From: Salinimicrobium profundisediminis
Lineage (GTDB): Bacteria; Bacteroidota; Bacteroidia; Flavobacteriales; Flavobacteriaceae
Assembly: GCF_026241755.1 (NCBI RefSeq)
Contig: NZ_JAPJDA010000001.1
Span: 62,001-126,000, forward strand
DNA: 64,000 nt
Reading direction: 5' to 3'
Made by a program: the position numbers and the translations under genes. Positions 7,162-16,321 of the stretch are shown here, in pieces. Under the pieces are notes generated by a model that was not told where the DNA came from, ran no database searches, and saw nothing but the letters and a program-made list of their open reading frames with translations. Numbering within the stretch: position 1 is the stretch's first letter; the number at the start of each line of letters is the position of its first letter.

Positions 7162-8379
7162 ATGCGCTTATACAGAAATTTGGTCTTTGCTACCGTTGAT
7201 GCTCTTGGTGAAATATTTAATGAAGGAGCTTATGCCGATAAGGTGATCGAAAAAACACTAAAACGCGATAAACGTTGGGGTGCCCGGGACCGAAGCTTTA
7301 TTGCTGAAACTACATACGACATTGTTCGCTGGAAGAGACTTTACTCAGAAATTGCTGAAGTTAAAGCTCCATATTCCAGGGAAAATCTTTTCAGGTTATT
7401 CGCTGTTTGGGCCACCTTGAGAGGTATTGAAATTCCGACTGACTGGAAGCAGATAGAACCTGTTCCTACCCGCCGTATCAAAGGGAAATTCGACGAATTA
7501 AGTAAGATCAGGAAATACAGGGAATCTGTGCCCGACTGGCTGGATGAAATGGGCGTGCAAGAGCTGGGAGAAGAAACCTGGGAAAAGGAAATCCATGCCT
7601 TGAATGAGCAGGCTCCCGTGATTCTTAGAGTTAACACGTTAAAGACCACAAAAGAAAAACTGCAACAGGAGCTTCAAAAAGAGGAAATTGAAACCGAATT
7701 TTTAGAAGGCTATCCCGATGCCCTGCAACTCAAAGAAAGAAAGAACGTGTTTAGGACAGAAGCCTTCAAAAATGGCTTTTTTGAGGTCCAGGATGCTTCT
7801 TCCCAACTGGTTGCCCGTTTTCTTGGTGTAGAACCGGGAATGCGTGTGGTTGATACCTGTGCCGGTGCCGGCGGAAAGTCTTTGCACCTCGCAGCCTTGA
7901 TGGAAAATAAAGGCCAGTTGATCGCTACAGATATTTACGCCAACAAACTGAAGGAACTAAAGCGCCGTGCCCGCCGGGCAGGAGCTCACAACATTGAGCC
8001 GCGGGTGATCGACTCTTCAAAAGTGGTGAAAAAGCTCTACGGAAGTGCAGATCGTGTTCTTATAGACGCACCTTGTAGCGGCCTGGGCGTTTTAAGCCGA
8101 AATCCTGATGCAAAATGGAAGCTGCAACCGGAATTCATTGAGACCATCAAACAAACCCAGGAAGAAATCCTGAAGCAGTATTCAAAAATGGTAAAAGGCG
8201 GCGGTAAAATGGTATACGCCACCTGTTCTGTTTTACCTTCAGAAAATGAAGCGCAGGTAAAGAAATTTTTAGCTTCCGAAGAAGGAAAGGATTTCAGTCT
8301 TGCCAAAGATCAGAAGATCTTATCGAGCGAAACCGGATTTGACGGCTTCTACATGGCACTTCTGGAAAAGAAAAAATAA
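7162..8379 (+). CDS. RsmB/NOP-family RNA cytosine-C5 methyltransferase
   Basis: A 405-aa SAM-dependent m5C RNA methyltransferase. The N-terminal third resembles the NusB/RsmB RNA-binding part; the C-terminal Rossmann domain carries motif I VVDTCAGAGGKSLHLA (about residue 232), motif IV DAPCSGLGVLSRNPD (about 309) and motif VI VYATCSVLPSENE (about 352). The two cysteines in APCSG and ATCSV are the catalytic pair of this family. The expected substrate is 16S rRNA, but the exact target base is not proven by sequence. It is monocistronic, with a hairpin terminator 26 bases downstream. Confidence 0.88.
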   Translation: MRLYRNLVFATVDALGEIFNEGAYADKVIEKTLKRDKRWGARDRSFIAETTYDIVRWKRLYSEIAEVKAPYSRENLFRLFAVWATLRGIEIPTDWKQIEPVPTRRIKGKFDELSKIRKYRESVPDWLDEMGVQELGEETWEKEIHALNEQAPVILRVNTLKTTKEKLQQELQKEEIETEFLEGYPDALQLKERKNVFRTEAFKNGFFEVQDASSQLVARFLGVEPGMRVVDTCAGAGGKSLHLAALMENKGQLIATDIYANKLKELKRRARRAGAHNIEPRVIDSSKVVKKLYGSADRVLIDAPCSGLGVLSRNPDAKWKLQPEFIETIKQTQEEILKQYSKMVKGGGKMVYATCSVLPSENEAQVKKFLASEEGKDFSLAKDQKILSSETGFDGFYMALLEKKK

Positions 8380-8405
8380 TTCAGACCCCATTAATATTCC
8401 TATTA

Positions 8406-8440
8406 TCCTGCATTTTATTAAACGAAATGCAGGATTTTTT
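8406..8440 (+). terminator. Hairpin terminator after the rRNA methyltransferase
   Basis: TCCTGCATTT (8406-8415) pairs with AAATGCAGGA (8425-8434), followed by six T. Typical Rho-independent form. Confidence 0.75.
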
Positions 8441-8516
8441 ATTTAAACTGTTTCCAAAATGCCGAAAAGTTGGGGAATTTTACCATTACTTAATATAATG
8501 AACGGGAAATAAACTT

Positions 8517-8524
8517 TAATTTTG
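8517..8524 (+). promoter_or_regulatory. Candidate -7 element (TAATTTTG)
   Basis: Exact TAnnTTTG match, 36 bases before the endonuclease start codon. No convincing -33 box was found. Confidence 0.32.
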
Positions 8525-8560
8525 CGACAATCGAAAACCAATAACATTTAAAAAACTAAG

Positions 8561-10405
8561 ATGAAAAAATCATTTTATTTACCTTTTTTAAGCATTCTTT
8601 TTCTGATTGGCTGTAGTTCTGATGATGATGTGAACTCTCCTGTAGATCCAGATCCAGATCCAATAGAAGAAACTCCTTACTACGAAGTTCCTGATGCTCT
8701 TGCAGATTACTATGAAGCAATAGACTTTTCAGAAGAAAACGAGGAGCTTTATGATGATCTTGCGGCCCTTACCATTGCCAAACACAGCAACATGCTCGAT
8801 TATACCGACAGGCATGATTACCTGTATAAGGCAGATGAAGACCCAGCCAAGCCAGACAATGTTGTTCTTATTTATACCGGTGAAAGCAGGTATTGGGAAG
8901 AATATCTATCTGGAGGAAATAATTATGAGCCGCAAACTTTTAACACTGAGCACGTATATCCACAATCTTTAGTAGATAATACAGCAAAAGGAGACCTACA
9001 CCACCTTCGTGCAGCAGATGTGCAGGTAAACCAAACAAGAGGAAATTACCCTTTTACAGATGGGGAAGGATCTTATAAGTTGGTAGACGGGAATAAATTC
9101 TTTCCTGGTGATGAATGGCGAGGTGATGTTGCCCGAATGATCATGTACATGAACCTGCGTTACGATGAGCCTTTTAACGAAATAGGTGGCCTGGAGCTTT
9201 TCCTTGAATGGAATGCCGAAGATCCTGTTTCTGCCTTAGAACTTCAACGTAATGAGGTTATTTATGATGCACAGGGCAATAGGAACCCGTTTATTGATAA
9301 CCCGCATCTTGCAACAAGATTATGGGGAGGTGACGAAGCTCAAAACCGCTGGAACGGAGAACCTGTAGAGGAAGACAATGAAGCTCCTTCTGCCCCGCAG
9401 GCATTGACTGTTTCAGAAATTGGTTATGAAACCCTTGATCTAAGCTGGGAAGCAGCTACAGATAATATTGGTGTGGTTAAATATAATATTATGTTGGATG
9501 GAGAAAGCGTAACCAGTACGTCTTCGACTTCTATTACACTTGCAGATCTAACTCCCGGAACTATTTACTCCATCACTGTTGCCGCAGTAGATACCGCCGG
9601 AAATGTTTCCGAAGAAAGTGACGCAGTAGAAGCTACGACCAATGAAGATACAGAAGCACCTACCACTCCTGCCAATCTTGCTGTTGGTACTGTAACATCT
9701 AATAGTGTAAGCCTTAGCTGGGACGCTTCAACAGACAATGTGGAAGTAAAGGAGTACGATCTTTTTCTAGATGGAGAATATAATGCCACTACCACAAACA
9801 CCGAATTTACTATTGCAGGATTAGAGGCTGAAACTCAATATTCTTTCACAGTACTTGCAAGAGATATCTACGACAATGAATCTGCACAAAGCGCAGCCGT
9901 AGAAGCTACGACTACAGAAGAAACCGGAAATGGAGGTGGAACTTCTGCCGAACTTTTCTTTTCTGAATATGTTGAAGGAGGCGGAGTTAATAAAGCTGTA
10001 GAAATTGCCAATATCACAGGCGAAGAGGTTGACCTTTCTGCATATTCAATTCAGAAGCAGGTGAACGGAAATGGAGAATGGAGCGATGCATACGCTCTTG
10101 AAGGAACTTTAGCCAGCGGAGATGTATTTGTGATTAGCAATGGTGGTGCAGATATCCAGGCAATCATTGATGCCTCTGATGTTTCGTTAAACGGAGCGCC
10201 AGTGGATTTTAACGGAGATGATCCCGTTGGGTTATTTAAAGATGGCGTTCTTATAGATATGATTGGTGTTGACGGGGACGTTGATTTTGGAAAAGATGTT
10301 ACCCTAAGAAGAAAATCGACCGTGACCGCACCAAACACAACCTACACAGAAGATGAGTGGGAAGTTCTTGCCAAAGATACTGTTGACGGATTAGGAACTT
10401 ACTAG
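8561..10405 (+). CDS. Surface endonuclease I lipoprotein with two Fn3 domains and a lamin-tail domain
   Basis: A 614-aa secreted nuclease. The signal peptide ends at a lipobox cysteine followed by acidic residues (CSSDDDV), which resembles the Bacteroidota lipoprotein export signal and suggests a surface location. The N-terminal catalytic part (about residues 45-265) is endonuclease I-like with the His-metal core NTEHVYPQS...DLHHLRAAD, cutting DNA without sequence preference. Two fibronectin type III domains follow (about 275-360 and 370-455; both contain LSWxAxTDN), then a lamin-tail (LTD) domain (about 465-614, ELFFSEYVEGGGVNKAVEI). Probable role: degrading extracellular DNA for nutrients. 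It is monocistronic with its own terminator. Confidence 0.9.
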   Translation: MKKSFYLPFLSILFLIGCSSDDDVNSPVDPDPDPIEETPYYEVPDALADYYEAIDFSEENEELYDDLAALTIAKHSNMLDYTDRHDYLYKADEDPAKPDNVVLIYTGESRYWEEYLSGGNNYEPQTFNTEHVYPQSLVDNTAKGDLHHLRAADVQVNQTRGNYPFTDGEGSYKLVDGNKFFPGDEWRGDVARMIMYMNLRYDEPFNEIGGLELFLEWNAEDPVSALELQRNEVIYDAQGNRNPFIDNPHLATRLWGGDEAQNRWNGEPVEEDNEAPSAPQALTVSEIGYETLDLSWEAATDNIGVVKYNIMLDGESVTSTSSTSITLADLTPGTIYSITVAAVDTAGNVSEESDAVEATTNEDTEAPTTPANLAVGTVTSNSVSLSWDASTDNVEVKEYDLFLDGEYNATTTNTEFTIAGLEAETQYSFTVLARDIYDNESAQSAAVEATTTEETGNGGGTSAELFFSEYVEGGGVNKAVEIANITGEEVDLSAYSIQKQVNGNGEWSDAYALEGTLASGDVFVISNGGADIQAIIDASDVSLNGAPVDFNGDDPVGLFKDGVLIDMIGVDGDVDFGKDVTLRRKSTVTAPNTTYTEDEWEVLAKDTVDGLGTY

Positions 10406-10426
10406 GTTTAAATTTAAACCAGTTGG

Positions 10427-10462
10427 AAAAGCCACGAATTCAAAATTGAATTCGTGGCTTTT
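10427..10462. terminator. Palindromic terminator after the endonuclease gene
   Basis: Perfect 17-base arms (10427-10443 and 10446-10462) around AA, with A/T-tract ends. A separate 16-bp palindrome GGTTTAAATTTAAACC begins at the stop codon (10405-10420). Confidence 0.82.
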
Positions 10463-10497
10463 CATTTTCCACACAATCGATATCTTCTAAAAAAATG

Positions 10498-10505
10498 TAA
10501 ATTTG
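10498..10505 (+). promoter_or_regulatory. Candidate -7 element of purL (TAAATTTG)
   Basis: Exact TAnnTTTG match, 30 bases before ATG 10536. It overlaps the TTG at 10503, which argues against that codon as the purL start. Confidence 0.38.
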
Positions 10506-10535
10506 CTTCCTAACAAACAACACAAAACCCACAGA

Positions 10536-13500
10536 ATGATCTTATTCTTCGGAAATCGTCCAAACAAGGTCTATGCGGTTGAAACGCATAAGGCACTTTC
10601 GGCCGAACACATCGCTAAGTTAGACTGGCTTTTTGGAAACGCACAATATTTAGAAAAATCTGCCCTGGCAGATTTTTTTGTTGGCCCCCGTGCCGCCATG
10701 ATCACCCCCTGGAGCACCAATGCGGTAGAGATCACGCAAAACATGGGCATTGAAGGCATTCGCAGGATTGAAGAATTCTACAAAGTTGACGAGCATTATC
10801 ACGATTTTGACCCCATGCTTTCTCAAAAGTACCAGGGGCTTGATCAGGATATATTTACCATCAACATAGAACCTGAGCCTGTAAAGGAAGTAGATAACAT
10901 TTCTGCCTACAACCAAAAAGAAGGTTTGGCACTCAATGATGAAGAGGTAGAATACCTGGATAAACTTTCAGAAAGGATCGGGAGAAAACTTACCGATTCT
11001 GAAGTCTTCGGATTTTCACAGGTAAACTCCGAACACTGTCGTCACAAGATCTTCAACGGAGTTTTTGAGATAGACGGTAAAGAAAAACCTGTTTCGCTCT
11101 TTAAGCTCATCAGGAAAACTTCCGAAGAAAACCCGAACGATATAGTTTCGGCTTATAAAGATAACGTGGCTTTTGTAAAAGGGCCAAGAGTGGAGCAGTT
11201 CGCCCCACAGTCGGCAGACAAACCCGACTTTTACAGGAAAAAAGATTTTGATTCGGTAATTTCCTTAAAAGCCGAAACTCACAATTTCCCAACCACGGTT
11301 GAACCTTTTAACGGGGCTGCAACCGGTAGCGGCGGGGAGATTCGCGACAGGCTGGCCGGCGGAAAAGGTTCTCTTCCGCTCGCAGGAACTGCCGTTTATA
11401 TGACCTCTTACTCAAGGCTGGAAGAAAACCGGCCCTGGGAAGACGCTTTCCCGGCAAGGCCATGGCTTTATCAAACGCCAATGGACATCCTGATCAAAGC
11501 TTCTAACGGGGCTTCAGATTTCGGAAATAAATTCGGGCAGCCTCTAATTGCAGGTTCGGTGTTCACTTTTGAGCATTCAGAAGATAGAAGGGCACTGGGT
11601 TATGACAAAGTAATTATGATGGCCGGCGGAATTGGCTACGGCAAAGCAGAACAGGCAATTAAAGGAGCACCAAAAGAAGGCGATCAAATCGTGGTTCTTG
11701 GAGGCGAGAATTACCGCATTGGTATGGGTGGTGCCGCAGTATCTTCGGCAGATACCGGGGAATTCAGCAGTGGTATTGAGCTTAATGCCATCCAGCGTTC
11801 CAATCCCGAAATGCAAAAACGTGCTGCAAACACTATTCGTGCGATGGTGGAAGCAGATGAGAACCCAATTGTTTCCATTCACGACCATGGGGCCGGCGGG
11901 CACCTCAACTGCCTTAGTGAACTTGTGGAAGACACTGGTGGAAAAATCGATCTTGATAAACTTCCGGTGGGAGATCCTACCCTTTCAGCAAAAGAGATCA
12001 TTGGCAATGAATCTCAGGAGCGAATGGGATTAATTATTTCAGATAAAGACCTGCAGCACATGCAGAAGATCGCCGAAAGAGAACGAACGCCACTTTACGC
12101 CGTGGGTCATGTAACCAATGACAGACAATTCACTTTTGAGAGCAAGACAAAGGGCGACAAGCCGATGGATCTTGCCCTTGCAGATATGTTTGGCAGTTCT
12201 CCAAAAATGGTGATGAAAGATAAAACCATTGAAAGAAAATATGCCGAAGTTGAATACAACCCGCAAAACTTCCAGAAATATCTGGAGCAGGTGCTGCAGC
12301 TTGAGGCTGTTGGTTCAAAAGACTGGCTTACCAACAAGGTAGACCGTTGCGTAACCGGAAGGGTTGCAAAACAACAAACTGCGGGTCCCTTACAGTTACC
12401 ACTTAACAACTGCGGGGTGATGGCACTTGATTATAAAGGTAAGGAAGGCGTGGCAACTTCAATTGGCCACTCCCCTGTTTCGGCGTTGATCGATCCTGTT
12501 GCCGGGTCGCGCAACTCTATTGCCGAAGCGCTTACCAATATTGTATGGGCACCTCTTGAAAAAGGCTTAAAATCGGTCTCTTTGTCGGCTAACTGGATGT
12601 GGCCGTGTAACAACGAAGGGGAAGATGCAAGGCTTTATGAAGCGGTGCAGGGAGTATCAGATTTTGCGATTTCCCTCGGAATAAATGTTCCTACCGGAAA
12701 GGATTCCCTATCTATGAAACAGCGTTATGAAGACGGAAACGTTCTGGCGCCGGGTACGGTGATCATTTCGGCTGCGGGGCATTGCGATGAGATCACAAAA
12801 GTAGTGGAGCCTGTGTTGCAAAAAGACGGCGGAGCTATTTACTACATCAATTTTTCACAGGATGAATTTAAATTGGGAGGTTCTTCTTTTGGCCAGATCC
12901 TGAATAAAGTTGGGGCCGAGGCACCTACGATTAAAGACGATAAACATTTTGCTGCCGCATTTAATGCTGTGCAGGAGTTGATAAGGAAAGATTTGATTCT
13001 GGCGGGTCACGATGTGGCTTCGGGCGGATTGATCACCACCCTTCTCGAAATGTGCTTTGCAGATGTTGATCTTGCAGCAGAATTTAACCTCACTAAACTT
13101 GGGGAAAAAGACAGCGTAAAAATGCTATTTTCGGAGAACTCGGGAATTGTGTTTCAGGCAAAAGATGCTTCCGTAGAAGCCATTTTAAAGGAAAAAGGGG
13201 TAGCATTCTTTAAGATTGGAAAAGCTACTGAAGGTAAGACCCTAAAGATCAAAAACGGAGATCAAAACCTGAAGTTTGATGTTCCGAAGCTACGCGATAC
13301 CTGGAGCCGCACTTCGTTCCTGCTAGATGAGAGGCAAAGCGGAATAGACAACGCTACCGAACGTTACAAGAATTACGCAAAACAGCCGCTGCACTTCAAA
13401 TTCCCGGAAGGTTTTAGTGGAAAATTACCTCTCGACTCCGCTCGAGGTGACAACCAACGAATTAAAGCAGCGATCATTAGAGAGAAAGGCTCAAATTCTG

Positions 13501-14210
13501 AAAGGGAAATGGCCTATGCCATGGATCTTGCCGGCTTTGATGTGAAGGATGTTCACATGACCGACCTGATCTCAGGTCGCGAAACCCTGGAGGATATACA
13601 ATTTATTGCTGCAGTAGGCGGATTCTCAAATTCAGATGTTTTGGGAAGTGCCAAAGGCTGGGCCGGCGCTTTTTTATACAATGAAAAAGCAAAAGCAGCT
13701 TTAGATAATTTCTTTGCAAGAGAAAACACGCTTTCCCTGGGCGTTTGTAACGGTTGCCAGCTGTTCATGGAACTTGGTTTGTTACATCCAGACCACAAGG
13801 AGAAACCAAAAATGCTGCACAACGAATCTCATAAATTCGAATGTAACTTCACCTCTATGGAAATTGCTGAAAATGATTCGGTGATGATGCACTCTTTATC
13901 GGGTAGCAGACTCGGAATATGGGCGGCCCATGGAGAAGGAAAATTCAGTTTCCCGTATGAAGTGGAAAGGTATAAGATCATTGGAAAGTACGGCTATGAA
14001 ACTTATCCGTCTAACCCTAATGGTTCCCACTACAACACCGCGATGATTGTGAGTGACAATGGTCGTCATTTAGCCATGATGCCGCACCTTGAACGCTCTA
14101 CCTTCCCATGGAACTGGGCACATTACCCAAAAGACAGGCAGGATGAAGTAAGTCCCTGGATAGAAGCTTTTGTCAATGCCAGGAAATGGCTTGAAAAGCA
14201 GGAGAATTAA
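10536..14210 (+). CDS. purL: Phosphoribosylformylglycinamidine synthase (single-chain)
   Basis: A 1224-aa large FGAM synthase catalysing the fourth step of de novo purine synthesis: FGAR, glutamine and ATP to FGAM. The N-terminal PurS-like part and linker come first, then two AIRS-like halves (SQVNSEHCRHKIFNG, ETHNFPTTVEPFNGAATGSGGEIRD) and a C-terminal class I glutaminase (from about residue 960). The glutaminase nucleophile lies in SLGVCNGCQLF and the partner His/Glu in MMPHLERSTFPWNW. The start was set to ATG 10536 (MILFFGNRP) because the earlier in-frame TTG at 10503 lies inside the putative promoter. The length agrees with gammaproteobacterial-type single-chain enzymes. Monocistronic. 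Confidence 0.95.
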   Translation: MILFFGNRPNKVYAVETHKALSAEHIAKLDWLFGNAQYLEKSALADFFVGPRAAMITPWSTNAVEITQNMGIEGIRRIEEFYKVDEHYHDFDPMLSQKYQGLDQDIFTINIEPEPVKEVDNISAYNQKEGLALNDEEVEYLDKLSERIGRKLTDSEVFGFSQVNSEHCRHKIFNGVFEIDGKEKPVSLFKLIRKTSEENPNDIVSAYKDNVAFVKGPRVEQFAPQSADKPDFYRKKDFDSVISLKAETHNFPTTVEPFNGAATGSGGEIRDRLAGGKGSLPLAGTAVYMTSYSRLEENRPWEDAFPARPWLYQTPMDILIKASNGASDFGNKFGQPLIAGSVFTFEHSEDRRALGYDKVIMMAGGIGYGKAEQAIKGAPKEGDQIVVLGGENYRIGMGGAAVSSADTGEFSSGIELNAIQRSNPEMQKRAANTIRAMVEADENPIVSIHDHGAGGHLNCLSELVEDTGGKIDLDKLPVGDPTLSAKEIIGNESQERMGLIISDKDLQHMQKIAERERTPLYAVGHVTNDRQFTFESKTKGDKPMDLALADMFGSSPKMVMKDKTIERKYAEVEYNPQNFQKYLEQVLQLEAVGSKDWLTNKVDRCVTGRVAKQQTAGPLQLPLNNCGVMALDYKGKEGVATSIGHSPVSALIDPVAGSRNSIAEALTNIVWAPLEKGLKSVSLSANWMWPCNNEGEDARLYEAVQGVSDFAISLGINVPTGKDSLSMKQRYEDGNVLAPGTVIISAAGHCDEITKVVEPVLQKDGGAIYYINFSQDEFKLGGSSFGQILNKVGAEAPTIKDDKHFAAAFNAVQELIRKDLILAGHDVASGGLITTLLEMCFADVDLAAEFNLTKLGEKDSVKMLFSENSGIVFQAKDASVEAILKEKGVAFFKIGKATEGKTLKIKNGDQNLKFDVPKLRDTWSRTSFLLDERQSGIDNATERYKNYAKQPLHFKFPEGFSGKLPLDSARGDNQRIKAAIIREKGSNSEREMAYAMDLAGFDVKDVHMTDLISGRETLEDIQFIAAVGGFSNSDVLGSAKGWAGAFLYNEKAKAALDNFFARENTLSLGVCNGCQLFMELGLLHPDHKEKPKMLHNESHKFECNFTSMEIAENDSVMMHSLSGSRLGIWAAHGEGKFSFPYEVERYKIIGKYGYETYPSNPNGSHYNTAMIVSDNGRHLAMMPHLERSTFPWNWAHYPKDRQDEVSPWIEAFVNARKWLEKQEN

Positions 14211-14213
14211 ATG

Positions 14214-14250
14214 AAAAAGGTCCGGAGTTTCTTCCGGACCTTTTCTTTTT
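14214..14250 (+). terminator. Hairpin terminator after purL
   Basis: AAAAAGGTCCGGA (from 14214) pairs with TCCGGACCTTTT (14233-14244) around a short loop, followed by a T-rich tract. Confidence 0.82.
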
Positions 14251-14268
14251 TATCTTTGATTACAAATC

Positions 14269-14860
14269 TTAGTTGTTGATTGGATACTCTTCAAAAATGG
14301 CATTTACGAGATCCCTTATTCCCTGAATATTGCTTTGGCTGCTCAGGCTCTCTGATGCCACACCTTTCCAGACTGTATTTTTTTGTTTCGCGGTCTACAA
14401 GGTTAATAACCACGGTACCTTCTTCATAGGCATACGTATCGGTATCGTAGCCAACAATATTATTGTATCCGGCATATCCACCGTAGTAATAGTTATTGTA
14501 AAGCGGGTTTATTGTTCTCACGCCGGTGGTGTAAGGGTAAGTGGCATAAACAGCGTCTGTGGTGGTTTCTATTTCAGTATCTGTTTCGGTACTTATAAGA
14601 ACAAGTAAATCGGGATCCTGGCGATCAAGGTTGTATCCTGCTTCCCTCATGTTCATATTTACCGCTTCAATTACAGCCCTGCTCACATCTTCAGAATCCA
14701 TTGGAAGGTTTTGGGCACTAACGTTAGAATTGGGTAAATAGGCAAAAGAGTCATAATTACCGAGATCTTTTGAGGTGGTTTTTTGCGTTGCCACTCTTGG
14801 GCCACACCCCAGAATAAATGCTCCTATAAATAAGAAAACAATAAGATTGAGTTTTTTCAT
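14269..14860 (-). CDS. DUF4136 lipoprotein with an apparent frameshift in the 3' part
   Basis: The start is ATG 14860 (MKKLNLIVFLFIGAFILGCGPR), a lipoprotein signal peptide; the frame extends further upstream but without a signal. The body matches DUF4136 periplasmic lipoproteins (KDLGNYDSFAYLPNSN; DPDLLVLISTETDTE; a Tyr/Gly-rich stretch NNYYYGGYAGYNN). As it stands the frame ends at 14291 with an unusual tail after DRETKK. Removing one base from the T7 run at 14378-14384 (A7 on the coding strand) restores the expected ending TVWKGVASESLSSQ...IFEEYPINN, 35 residues, stopping at 14269. This is a sequencing indel or a real mutation. The function of the family is unknown. Confidence 0.75.
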
Positions 14861-15064
14861 AGCTGTTGATTTTTGTTTTTTACTTCTTTCTTTTAAATTT
14901 AAACATTTAATATCCTGTATATTAATCATTTAACTGAATTAATACATTTTTAACCCGCTTGTAGGATTTTTTCTTCGGAAAATCACAAATCAGGCGCAGG
15001 CATTTCACCTTTCTATAACAGAATTTCGGCTGATGATTCTTAACTTAAGAGGAAAAACCTAAGG

Positions 15065-16243
15065 ATGAATAATACAGATAAAGACGAGCCGTATTTTGGG
15101 CGCGGGAATCCTGCCATGCAACTGGAAGTTGTAAAAGCAATGGGCAGCTACGTCTATGATGCAAACGGAAAGAAATATGTGGATTTTCTGGGAGGCGCCG
15201 GAGTCGGAAATCTTGGCTGGGGCATTGAAGAAATAGAGGAAGCCATTCGGAAGAAAGACCGGCCGGCTTATGTTTATCCTAATTTTCACTACAAGCCATG
15301 GAATGAACTGGCCGAACTCCTGGCTGAACTGGCACCCGGAAAACTTCAGAAAGCCTACAGGATGACAGGAGGATCGGAAGCTGTAGACGCTGCTCTGGAA
15401 ATGGCCACCATGTACACCGGCAGAAAAAAGATCCTCTCCGTTGAAGGCAGCTACCACGGGAATACGATGGGCGCTTTAAGCATAGGCGCTACAAAAAAGC
15501 GAAAATCTTTTCCGAATCTTTTAGAAGGATGTGAAAAACTGGAACTGCCGCTAAACAGGGAAAAACTGGACCGGGTGAAAAAACTGCTTTCAACAAAAGA
15601 TTTTTCGGCAGTCATTATGGAACCCGTCATCATCAACCTCGGCGTAGTAATTCCCGAAGCTGAATTCATGAAAGGCCTTGATAAAATTTGTAAAGAAACA
15701 AGCACTTTACTGATCATGGATGAAGCCATTACAGGTTTTGGAAGAACCGGAAAAATGTTTGCTTCTGAACACTTCGATATTGAACCCGACATCTTGTGCA
15801 TGGCTAAAGCCATTACTGCCGGACATGCCGGAATGGGCGCAGTAATGACCACCCTGGCAATTGATGAAAAAATCGGTGGAGAAATCGGGTTATATTCTTC
15901 TTATGAGTGGCATCCAATTTCGGTAGATGCGTCCCTGGCTGCGCTACACTACCTTCAGAAGGACCAAAAAAGACTTTTCCAGAATATAGAACAGCTCGCA
16001 GAAACCTTCAAAAAGGGCATTCCCGAAGTAAATTTCAGAAAAAAACCGGAAGTGCGAATTAAAGGCGCTGCTATTGGTGTAGAGGTTCACGAGGAAGATT
16101 ATGCTTTAAATATCAAACAAAAAGCCCTGGAGAAAGGCCTCTTAATGAACACTGAGGGATCTTCCCTCCTGTTTCTGCCAAATTTTCAAATGACGCAGAA
16201 AACCGCCCTTGAAGGTCTCGATTTATTAAAATCATGCGCCTAA
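15065..16243 (+). CDS. Class III PLP-dependent aminotransferase
   Basis: A 392-aa cytoplasmic aminotransferase of the ornithine/acetylornithine/GABA type. Landmarks: GGSEAVDAALEMA (cofactor phosphate contact), SYHGNTMGALS, the aspartate of LLIMDEAITGFGRTGK (pyridine nitrogen) and the lysine in CMAKAITAGHAGMGAV (Schiff base). The substrate cannot be settled from sequence; neighbours give no pathway context. The 204 bases upstream hold no gene. It may be transcribed alone, since a separate promoter candidate precedes the next gene. Confidence 0.85.
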   Translation: MNNTDKDEPYFGRGNPAMQLEVVKAMGSYVYDANGKKYVDFLGGAGVGNLGWGIEEIEEAIRKKDRPAYVYPNFHYKPWNELAELLAELAPGKLQKAYRMTGGSEAVDAALEMATMYTGRKKILSVEGSYHGNTMGALSIGATKKRKSFPNLLEGCEKLELPLNREKLDRVKKLLSTKDFSAVIMEPVIINLGVVIPEAEFMKGLDKICKETSTLLIMDEAITGFGRTGKMFASEHFDIEPDILCMAKAITAGHAGMGAVMTTLAIDEKIGGEIGLYSSYEWHPISVDASLAALHYLQKDQKRLFQNIEQLAETFKKGIPEVNFRKKPEVRIKGAAIGVEVHEEDYALNIKQKALEKGLLMNTEGSSLLFLPNFQMTQKTALEGLDLLKSCA

Positions 16244-16265
16244 ATAAGAGATTTTGTAAATTTTA

Positions 16266-16295
16266 TTTGAAATAGATGCTTCTTTTGCTATTTTG
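16266..16295 (+). promoter_or_regulatory. Candidate promoter of the acyl-CoA ligase gene
   Basis: TTTG (16266-16269), then 19 bases, then TATTTTG (16289-16295), one base short of TAnnTTTG. It ends 26 bases before the ATG. Confidence 0.38.
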
Positions 16296-16321
16296 CACAG
16301 ACTATTGTAACAAATCAATAA

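Noticed and set aside
7762-7790. CAAAAATGGC-like sequence inside the rRNA methyltransferase gene as another copy of the terminator core
   Set aside because: Only one arm matches and it is coding sequence; no palindrome forms.
10405-10420. Perfect palindrome GGTTTAAATTTAAACC at the endonuclease stop codon
   Set aside because: AT-rich, directly before a strong terminator; no other copy was noticed nearby and no independent role can be supported.
10503-10535. In-frame TTG start giving a longer PurL
   Set aside because: The codon overlaps a TAAATTTG -7 match, and ATG 10536 gives the normal N-terminus MILFFGNRP.
11632-12033. 133-codon open frame in another frame inside purL
   Set aside because: No start context, no recognisable domain, and fully inside a strongly conserved gene; a chance overlap.
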